From Bacteroidales bacterium UBA2800 (GTDB lineage Bacteria > Bacteroidota > Bacteroidia > Bacteroidales > Paludibacteraceae): a stretch of DNA of 18,268 nucleotides. The position numbers and the translations under genes were made by a program. The notes below the pieces were generated by a model. The model was not told the origin of the DNA. It worked only from the letters and a program-made list of their open reading frames with translations, and made no database searches. Location: contig DEHM01000022.1 in assembly GCA_002351925.1 (NCBI GenBank), forward strand, positions 54,837 to 73,104, written 5' to 3'. Shown here piece after piece: positions 13,606 to 18,268 of this stretch. The stretch's first letter is position 1; every line of letters begins with the position of its first letter.

Positions 13606-15221
13606 TATTGAACGATCAGTTTATGCGAGCTCACGTTGCCGTCGCTGTAGAAACGCAGCACGTAGATACCTGTCGGCAGCGGCAACAGTTGTTTGACTTC
13701 GTCCGGCAGATTCGGATTGTCGGCCGAGAGGGTGTAGTATTTGGTGCGCTCTTCTGTCAGGTCGCCGTGATACTTGATGCGCGTGGTTGAGCATACCTTG
13801 TAACCATTCACGTTGTACAGGTCGAAATAGACGATCGGCTCCGCGTCAGCCCGCGTATAGACATAGTAGAACGAGATACTGTCTACGCCCATGTTGGCGC
13901 TGTTGACATACGGATCAAACGTGCTCGAATGGGTACTATCCAGACGCAGACCTACCAGCACCGGATCATGGTCTGAGCTACGGAACATCGTGTTGTCGCC
14001 TCCCTGACCGGCACTGTTGCTACGTGGCTCGTCGGAGTTGATATGGAAGGCTGCCATACCCGTCACTTGGCGATAGAGCTGCTTGCTGCAGATGGCGTGG
14101 TCGATATAGGCTGCCAGGTCGCCGTATACATAGCTGTAACTGCTGTCGGCATGGAAAGCACGGTGCAGGTCCAGAAAACCGGCCTTGGTGAACACCTGGA
14201 TAGGCTTAGCCATGGCGTACGAGTTCAGGTCACCCATGATCAGCACGTCGTTGTCGCGTACCAAGGCATTCTGACGGTAGGAGTTGTAGAGGTTGACTAC
14301 CGACTGCGCTTCGGCTACACGACGCGCCTCGTCACCTGTGTTCATCGCTTTGAAGTGGTTAATCGAGTAGATGAAACGCTCGCCGGTGCTCAACTGGCGG
14401 AAGCACACCATCTTCTTGCGGTCTGCCACCTCTTTGTCCGACTTCACGTACATGCCTATCGGCTCCACTTTGTTGGCGTCATACAGGAAATCCGACTTCT
14501 GCGTCGTTCCCGGTTTGTCATCCGAGAAATACTTGTAATTACGTCCGGGCAATGCCGCATTCAGGTCGGCCGCTATCTCTGCGAGGGCCGAATTACCTTT
14601 CTGCAGCTCCACGAGCCCGAAGACGTCGGCATTGATCTTCTTCAGCGCCGCACCCACTTTCTTTCGTTGGGTCTTGTGCTCCGAGGCTGTGGGACACAGG
14701 TCGCATCCCGTCTCCGTGAAGTAGTTCTCTACGTTGAAGCCGCATACCAGCAGACACTCGTCGCAGTCAGGAGCAATATTCACCATCGCCTTTATATCGG
14801 CGTTCTGCAGGTCCGTCTTGGTGTCGGTTACCTTGGTCTGACTCAGCCAGGTCAGCTGGTTCGGTGAACTGCCTACCTTGGCCTTTAGGCCATAGATACG
14901 CTCTCCCGCACGGTGTGAGCCGCTGAAGCCCGACAGCGTGAACAGACCCGAGGCATTGAGACGTTGGGTGTTCTTGTAGTCGTCCGAACCGGTCACACCT
15001 TGGTTCTCCGGCTGAAAACGACGGAACGGACCAATGATACACGAGCCGCTACCTGCCGTACTAACCACCATCGGGAAATCGAAGATGACGGTCTGGTTTA
15101 CGTAAGGCCGGAGCTTCTCGGTCGTCCAAGTGGCCGGATCAGCCTCCGTGATATGTACTTGCGCTACCAGCATCTGGCCGATGATGAGCGCCACAAGAAG
15201 TGGGAAAAAGCGTTGCTTCAT
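13605..15221 (-). CDS. Secreted EEP-fold nuclease/phosphatase with T9SS domain
   Basis: A 538-residue secreted protein of the endonuclease/exonuclease/phosphatase superfamily. Residues 1-20 are a signal peptide ending LVA, with Q21 as the likely mature start. After a beta-rich N-terminal region, the EEP domain begins near 160 and shows FNVEN (N163), VELQ (E205), INHFKA, MGDLNSY (D331, N333), IDHAICS and SSDHDPVLVG (D417, H418): metal and catalytic positions are all present. Substrate (DNA, RNA, phospholipid or sugar phosphate) cannot be inferred. The last about 85 residues form a T9SS type A sorting domain (DLYNVNGYKV ... LPTGIYVLRFYSDG ... SSHKLIVQ), so the protein should cross the outer membrane by T9SS. 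It is the first gene of the operon with ligA, overlapping it by 1 base. Confidence 0.88.
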   Translation of the reverse strand: MKQRFFPLLVALIIGQMLVAQVHITEADPATWTTEKLRPYVNQTVIFDFPMVVSTAGSGSCIIGPFRRFQPENQGVTGSDDYKNTQRLNASGLFTLSGFSGSHRAGERIYGLKAKVGSSPNQLTWLSQTKVTDTKTDLQNADIKAMVNIAPDCDECLLVCGFNVENYFTETGCDLCPTASEHKTQRKKVGAALKKINADVFGLVELQKGNSALAEIAADLNAALPGRNYKYFSDDKPGTTQKSDFLYDANKVEPIGMYVKSDKEVADRKKMVCFRQLSTGERFIYSINHFKAMNTGDEARRVAEAQSVVNLYNSYRQNALVRDNDVLIMGDLNSYAMAKPIQVFTKAGFLDLHRAFHADSSYSYVYGDLAAYIDHAICSKQLYRQVTGMAAFHINSDEPRSNSAGQGGDNTMFRSSDHDPVLVGLRLDSTHSSTFDPYVNSANMGVDSISFYYVYTRADAEPIVYFDLYNVNGYKVCSTTRIKYHGDLTEERTKYYTLSADNPNLPDEVKQLLPLPTGIYVLRFYSDGNVSSHKLIVQ

Positions 15222-15256
15222 GGAACAATTTTTATTAATTCATACTAAATCGGCTA

Positions 15257-15288
15257 CAAAAGTACACAAAAATTTGCAAATATGCAAA
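15257..15288 (-). promoter_or_regulatory. Promoter of the EEP protein-ligA-dapA operon
   Basis: On the minus strand TTTG (15285-15288), 20 bases, then TACTTTTG (15257-15264). The expected start is near 15250, leaving a leader of about 30 bases. It interlocks with the oppositely oriented ftsB promoter, whose -33 element lies between the two elements of this one. Confidence 0.7.
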
Positions 15289-15304
15289 TAAAATCGTAAC
15301 TTTG
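15273..15304 (+). promoter_or_regulatory. Promoter of the ftsB-ruvC operon
   Basis: TTTG (15273-15276), 20 bases, then TAACTTTG (15297-15304) followed by CAC. Transcription should start near 15310-15313, about a dozen bases before the ATG at 15325, so the leader is very short. The element pair is the exact mirror image, in position, of the divergent promoter. Confidence 0.75.
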
Positions 15305-15324
15305 CACACGATTTTTGAAAAACT

Positions 15325-15636
15325 ATGCTAAATAAGGTAAATTTTTCGGAACTCTGGGAGCGTTTTTCTTGGCGCAAATGGGGCAAATATGTCCTGGTGC
15401 TGGTGGTCTTTACGGTCATCTATCTCTTCGTAGGCGAGCAGAGCATGATCCATTTCTGGCATCGCGGCCGGGAGATCCAGCGGCTCGGAGAACAACGCGA
15501 CCGCTATCGTGCCGATGCCGAAGAGGCGCAGCAGAAAATCAACAATCTCAACCAGCGCGACAGCCTCGAGCGCTTCGCGCGCGAACAATATTTTATGCAC
15601 CAGCTGGGCGAGGATGTCTACCTCGTCGAAGAATAA
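15325..15636 (+). CDS. FtsB/DivIC-family cell division protein
   Basis: A 103-residue bitopic membrane protein of the septum formation initiator family (FtsB/DivIC), part of the FtsQ-FtsL-FtsB divisome subcomplex. Residues 1-20 are cytoplasmic and basic, 22-37 form one membrane segment (YVLVLVVFTVIYLFVG), 45-78 are a charged coiled coil (REIQRLGEQRDRYRADAEEA, continuing to LNQRDS), and the end LERFAREQYFMHQLGEDVYL is the conserved family C-terminus. It is the first gene after the interlocked promoter and is followed 21 bases later by a small membrane protein gene and then ruvC. I give no symbol because FtsB and DivIC cannot be separated by sequence alone here. Confidence 0.88.
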   Translation: MLNKVNFSELWERFSWRKWGKYVLVLVVFTVIYLFVGEQSMIHFWHRGREIQRLGEQRDRYRADAEEAQQKINNLNQRDSLERFAREQYFMHQLGEDVYLVEE

Positions 15637-15657
15637 ATCATAAATCATAAATTTGCA

Positions 15658-15825
15658 ATGAGACTCTCCTCTATCATATTAATCATCGGCCTGGTTATCC
15701 TGGGCATCGGCGCAGCGATGAGCGTTAAGAATATCGAGCCTTGGGCCGACTATGTCCTCATCGCCGGAGCCGTTGTAGTCATCATCCGCGGCTTCATCCG
15801 CAACCACGAGAAAGATGATCGATAA
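15658..15825 (+). CDS. Small two-segment membrane protein between ftsB and ruvC
   Basis: A 55-residue open frame, MRLSSIILIIGLVILG and onward, ending RNHEKDDR. Two hydrophobic stretches (about 4-20 and 31-44) are separated by a short polar turn (SVKNIEPWAD), and the end is charged, giving a likely helical hairpin in the inner membrane with both ends cytoplasmic. The frame uses the same codon style as its neighbours, starts 21 bases after the ftsB-like stop, and its last 11 bases overlap the ruvC start, which supports a real translated gene coupled to ruvC. I do not recognise the family; no function is proposed. Confidence 0.75.
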   Translation: MRLSSIILIIGLVILGIGAAMSVKNIEPWADYVLIAGAVVVIIRGFIRNHEKDDR

Positions 15826-16447
15826 AGTCCGTCAGGAACATATTATCTTAGGGGTCGATCCGGGTACGCTCTTCATGGGCTACGCGGTGCTCCATACGGT
15901 AGGCCAACAAGTTGATATACTGGAGTTTGGCGCGTTCGATGTACATAAGCTCGAAGGCCAGTATCCGCGCCTGCAAAAGGAGTTTTTCTTCTTGCAGGAG
16001 ATCATTGACAAGTACCATCCTTCCTGCCTCGCTATCGAGACGCAGTTTGTCGACAAGAACCCGCAGACCATGATCAAGATTGTTCATGCCCAGGGTGTCG
16101 CCATCGCCGCCGCACTCAGCAAGGATGTGCCTATCTATGAGTACTCGCCGATGAAGATCAAGATGGCCATCACCGGTAACGGACACAGTACCAAACAGCA
16201 GGTGGCCGATATGCTCCAGCGTTTTCTGCATATACCCGATGCCGAGATGCCCAAGAAACTCGATGCTACCGATGCACTCGCCATCGCCTATTGCCATTTC
16301 CTTCAACTCGGGCTGCCTACCTCTTCCGGGGGAGCCAAAGACTGGAAGACCTTTGCCCAGCGTAAAGGCCTGACCGACAAAGGGTTGACGGGACCTGCAG
16401 CCAAACTGGCGGCCGCATTGGCCACGGTGTCCTCTAAGAAAAAATAA
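15815..16447 (+). CDS. ruvC: Crossover junction endodeoxyribonuclease RuvC
   Basis: Resolves Holliday junctions with the RuvAB branch-migration motor. The 210-residue protein has the RNase H-like fold with catalytic acidic residues D15 (ILGVDPGT), E75 (LAIETQF), D150 and D153 (KLDATDALAIAYCH). It is longer than the about 173-residue E. coli protein, with an extra basic, alanine-rich tail from about residue 165 (KDWKTFAQRKGLTDKG ... SSKKK) of unknown purpose. The ATG overlaps the preceding small gene by 11 bases. No ruvA or ruvB is in the window. No clear intrinsic terminator with a T-run follows; a palindrome lies 7 bases after the stop. Confidence 0.95.
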   Translation: MIDKVRQEHIILGVDPGTLFMGYAVLHTVGQQVDILEFGAFDVHKLEGQYPRLQKEFFFLQEIIDKYHPSCLAIETQFVDKNPQTMIKIVHAQGVAIAAALSKDVPIYEYSPMKIKMAITGNGHSTKQQVADMLQRFLHIPDAEMPKKLDATDALAIAYCHFLQLGLPTSSGGAKDWKTFAQRKGLTDKGLTGPAAKLAAALATVSSKKK

Positions 16448-16454
16448 ATTTTTT

Positions 16455-16472
16455 CTACCAATTATTTGGTAG
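16455..16472. promoter_or_regulatory. Palindrome overlapping the ferredoxin promoter -33 element
   Basis: CTACCAA (16455-16461) and TTGGTAG (16466-16472) are perfect 7-base inverted repeats around a 4-base centre. The TTTG -33 element (16465-16468) lies inside. As DNA this is well placed for a repressor or activator of ferredoxin; as RNA it could be a weak 3' end for ruvC, but no T-run follows. Both readings are inference. Confidence 0.45.
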
Positions 16473-16496
16473 TCTCAAAAAAAAGTAGTACCTTTG
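16465..16496 (+). promoter_or_regulatory. Promoter of the ferredoxin gene
   Basis: TTTG (16465-16468), 20 bases, then TACCTTTG (16489-16496) followed by CACC. The start should be near 16502-16505, giving a leader of about 100 bases before the ferredoxin ATG, longer than the other leaders in the window. The leader contains a direct repeat and a short open frame. Confidence 0.75.
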
Positions 16497-16512
16497 CACC
16501 GGATTTGACGGA

Positions 16513-16593
16513 ATGAATGTCGTTCAGCGGAAGCGGTCTTTCAGCGGAGCGGTCTTTGTTCTTTCAGTCCAAAGGACGGTCAAAAATTTTTAA
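16513..16593 (+). CDS. Possible 26-residue leader peptide before ferredoxin
   Basis: A short open frame in the ferredoxin leader, MNVVQRKRSFSGAVFVLSVQ then RTVKNF, begins about 10 bases after the expected transcription start and ends 11 bases before the ferredoxin ATG. It has no Shine-Dalgarno and no homologue I recognise. It spans the direct repeat at 16525-16557. It may be a translated leader or a chance frame; I keep it because it is the only frame that opens and closes neatly inside the leader. Confidence 0.25.
   Translation: MNVVQRKRSFSGAVFVLSVQRTVKNF
16525..16557 (+). repeat. Imperfect direct repeat in the ferredoxin leader
   Basis: CAGCGGAAGCGGTCTTT (16525-16541) is followed at once by CAGCGGAGCGGTCTTT (16542-16557), identical but for one missing A. 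It lies between promoter and ferredoxin start, so it is transcribed. Role unknown. Confidence 0.9.
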
Positions 16594-16604
16594 TTTTTTA
16601 TATT

Positions 16605-16769
16605 ATGGCTTACAAGATTTCTACAGATTGTATCGCTTGCGGTACGTGTATCGATGAGTGCCCGATGGGTGCTATCTCCGAGGGTGAACACTATTCGATC
16701 GACCCGGACGTGTGCACCGAGTGCGGCACCTGTGCTGATGTTTGCCCCAGTGGCGCTATTAGCCTCTAA
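16605..16769 (+). CDS. 2[4Fe-4S] ferredoxin, clostridial type
   Basis: A 54-residue low-potential electron carrier, complete from MAYKISTDC to CPSGAISL. Two cluster motifs are intact: C9-x2-C12-x2-C15-x3-C19-P and C37-x2-C40-x2-C43-x3-C47-P, each followed by GAI, the usual pseudo-twofold arrangement. It is the expected electron acceptor for pyruvate:ferredoxin oxidoreductase, whose gene begins 1.3 kb downstream on the same strand. It has its own promoter and is followed 20 bases later by a strong terminator, so it can be made in excess over the genes behind it. Confidence 0.95.
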   Translation: MAYKISTDCIACGTCIDECPMGAISEGEHYSIDPDVCTECGTCADVCPSGAISL

Positions 16770-16789
16770 GCGGAGCGCTGCTTCCGCAT

Positions 16790-16822
16790 AAGGGACTACG
16801 CGCGTAGTCCCTTGCTTTTTTT
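16790..16822 (+). terminator. Terminator after the ferredoxin gene
   Basis: AAGGGACTAC (16790-16799) and GTAGTCCCTT (16804-16813) form a perfect 10-bp stem with a GCGC loop (the whole 24 bases are palindromic), followed by GC and seven T. A weaker stem GCGGA/TCCGC (16770-16787) sits directly after the ferredoxin stop. Only 23 bases separate the T-run from the ATPase ATG, and no promoter fits there. Confidence 0.9.
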
Positions 16823-16845
16823 GAAAAAACCAAACCATTACAACC

Positions 16846-18072
16846 ATGTTAGACGCTTTTTTTAGAATCCACGATTTCCTGGTTGAGCACTCTTTCATGC
16901 CTATCCGTCGCAAGCTGATGGACGAGATAGACTGGAACGATCGCCTCATCGCCATCAAAGGTGGACGAGGAGTGGGAAAGACCGATTTCCTTCTCTCGCG
17001 AGCCAAAGAAATCGAGCAGGAGTGGAGAAATCGACCAGTCGAGAAAACCAGAAGGCGTAGCAAGAAACGGGACGCCAGACCTTGTCTGTATGTCAACCTC
17101 AACGATTTCTATTTCACCGAGAACACCTTGGTGGATTTTGCCGGCCTCTTTGTCAAAGCTGGCGGTACCTACCTCTTCCTCGATCAGGTCTTCAAATATC
17201 CCAACTGGTCGCGCGAGTTGCGCCGGTGCTATAGCAAGTACAAGACCCTCCATGTGGTCTTCTGTGCGACGCCCGTGCTGCCTATAGAGGAGGAGAACGC
17301 CGATATCAAAGATATCGCTAAGACCTACAACCTGCGTGGGTTCTCTTTCCGTGAGTACCTCAACCTGCAGACCGGTCTGCGCTTCCGCTCCTATACCCTC
17401 GAGGAGATACTCCAGCGTCATGCTTCTATCTCGCGCGAGATATGTGAGCGCGTGCACCCGCTCGATTATTTCAAGAACTACCTCCACCACGGCTACTATC
17501 CGTCCTACCTGGAGAGTAAGTCCTTCGAGGCGGCGCTGCTGAAGGTGATGAACTCGCAGCTTGAGGTCGATGTGCTCATGATCAAGCAGATCGATGTGGC
17601 TTGCCTGCACAAACTGCGCAAGCTGCTCTATATCCTCATGCGGGAAGCGCCTTGTGCACTCAACATCAGCAATATCTCCGACGAGATAGGCCTGAGTCGC
17701 GCTACCACGATGAACTACGTCAAGTATCTCAAGGACTCGCGACTCATCAACCTCCTCTATCTCGAGGACAAGAGTTTCCCGATGAAGCCTACCAAGGCCT
17801 TCATCCACAATACCAACCTGGCGCAGATGATCTTCACCCGCGAGATACCGACTATCGATCTCTACGAGACCTTCTTCTACAACGCTATCCACGGTGGGCA
17901 CAAGGTCAACGCTACCGAACGCAACGCGATGTTTGTGGTCGACGGCAAGTATTATTTCGACGTGCGTGTCGACACGCCGCAACGCGACGCTATACGTCCT
18001 ACGGCCGTCGGCGAGCAGGAGACCGGACGAGGTAACCTCATTCCGCTGTGGCTCTTGGGCTTCTTATACTAG
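16846..18072 (+). CDS. AAA-family ATPase with DUF4143-like C-terminal region
   Basis: A 408-residue soluble P-loop protein resembling the prokaryotic AAA_14 plus DUF4143 family, which is widespread and mostly uncharacterised. Walker A is GGRGVGKT (39-46). The Walker B strand is YLFLDQ (109-114), where Gln114 stands in the place of the usual catalytic Glu. The sensor-1 region, often TGSS in related proteins, reads CATP (140-143). A basic linker (EKTRRRSKKRDARP, 66-79) separates Walker A from the next strand. GFSFREYLNLQ (165-175) is a family hallmark. Residues about 255-305 look like a winged helix (ISDEIGLSRATTMNYVKYL). The C-terminal block ends RGNLIPLWLLGFLY. Nucleotide binding is likely; hydrolysis is uncertain. 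It follows the ferredoxin terminator and precedes the PFOR gene by 29 bases. The link to either may be only positional. Confidence 0.82.
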   Translation: MLDAFFRIHDFLVEHSFMPIRRKLMDEIDWNDRLIAIKGGRGVGKTDFLLSRAKEIEQEWRNRPVEKTRRRSKKRDARPCLYVNLNDFYFTENTLVDFAGLFVKAGGTYLFLDQVFKYPNWSRELRRCYSKYKTLHVVFCATPVLPIEEENADIKDIAKTYNLRGFSFREYLNLQTGLRFRSYTLEEILQRHASISREICERVHPLDYFKNYLHHGYYPSYLESKSFEAALLKVMNSQLEVDVLMIKQIDVACLHKLRKLLYILMREAPCALNISNISDEIGLSRATTMNYVKYLKDSRLINLLYLEDKSFPMKPTKAFIHNTNLAQMIFTREIPTIDLYETFFYNAIHGGHKVNATERNAMFVVDGKYYFDVRVDTPQRDAIRPTAVGEQETGRGNLIPLWLLGFLY

Positions 18073-18101
18073 CGAATAAACAACAATAAATCAACATAAC
18101 A

Positions 18102-18268
18102 ATGTCTAAAGAAAAGAAATTTATGACCATGGATGGTAACGCAGCTGCGGCACATGTAGCTTACATGTTCACCGAGGTAGCTGCTATCTATCCTATCACG
18201 CCGTCGTCTCCGATGGCGGAGAACGTGGACGAGTGGGCTGCCGCAGGTCGCAAGAACCTGTTCGGCGA
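18102..18268 (+). CDS. nifJ: Pyruvate:ferredoxin (flavodoxin) oxidoreductase, N-terminal part
   Basis: The first 55 codons of a gene that runs off the window. MSKEKKFMTMDGNAAAAHVA and YMFTEVAAIYPITPSSPMAE match the start of PFOR, which oxidises pyruvate with coenzyme A to acetyl-CoA, CO2 and reduced ferredoxin in anaerobes. The YPITPSSPMAE block is the start of the pyruvate-binding domain. The full enzyme is about 1,170-1,200 residues, so most is missing here. The ferredoxin gene upstream supplies the likely electron acceptor. No promoter is visible in the 29-base gap after the ATPase gene, so the two are probably cotranscribed. Confidence 0.92.
   Translation, partial: MSKEKKFMTMDGNAAAAHVAYMFTEVAAIYPITPSSPMAENVDEWAAAGRKNLFG

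Noticed and set aside
16527..16787. Exact 8-base complementarity between the ferredoxin leader (GCGGAAGC) and 3' region (GCTTCCGC)
   Set aside because: An 8-base match between stretches of this length is expected fairly often by chance, and the 3' copy already pairs locally.
16849..17982. 377-codon open frame on the minus strand opposite the ATPase gene
   Set aside because: The plus strand encodes a P-loop ATPase with intact Walker A. The antisense frame is a by-product of codon bias and shows no family motif.
16846..18072. The ATPase as part of a defence system
   Set aside because: No nuclease, toxin, methylase or other defence partner lies next to it; the neighbours are metabolic or core genes.

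Overview
The window looks like chromosomal DNA of an anaerobic member of the Bacteroidetes (order Bacteroidales; family not determined). Six promoters fit the phylum-specific pattern TTTG, 20 bases, TAnnTTTG. Most genes have no Shine-Dalgarno sequence. Secreted proteins carry type IX secretion (T9SS) C-terminal modules and start with Q after signal-peptide cleavage. Ferredoxin and pyruvate:ferredoxin oxidoreductase point to anaerobic metabolism. I see no mobile element, CRISPR array or recognisable defence island; most genes are core or envelope genes.

Layout. Bases 1-14 are the 5' end of a tRNA on the minus strand, cut by the window edge, with its promoter at 35-66. A seven-gene minus-strand cluster follows (96-8556), apparently driven by one promoter at 8617-8648. 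In transcription order it holds a tandem-repeat lipoprotein, a PpiD/SurA-like periplasmic folding factor with a degenerate isomerase domain, an AmpG-like MFS permease, phosphatidylserine synthase, a secreted endonuclease I, a secreted PKD-domain protein and a PAP2 phosphatase. Envelope biogenesis is the common theme. A divergent promoter drives infC-rpmI-rplT (8757-10120), which ends in a strong terminator. infC starts at a non-canonical ATA codon, and the infC-rpmI spacer holds six perfect 11-bp repeats plus possible alternative hairpins.

The second minus-strand operon (10174-15221) runs from a secreted endonuclease/exonuclease/phosphatase-fold protein through ligA and a conserved hypothetical protein to dapA. 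All its junctions overlap. Its promoter interlocks symmetrically with the promoter of the next plus-strand operon: an ftsB/divIC-like gene, a 55-residue membrane protein and ruvC (15325-16447). The right end carries a 2[4Fe-4S] ferredoxin with its own promoter and terminator, an AAA ATPase with a C-terminal DUF4143-like region, and the start of pyruvate:ferredoxin oxidoreductase, which runs off the window. Ferredoxin is the expected electron acceptor of that enzyme.

The observations most worth a second look are the symmetric interlocked promoters, the ATA start of infC, the 7-bp repeat inside ligA that accounts for a local insertion, the short C-terminal motif shared by two neighbouring secreted proteins, the degenerate parvulin domain, and the altered Walker B/sensor region of the ATPase.
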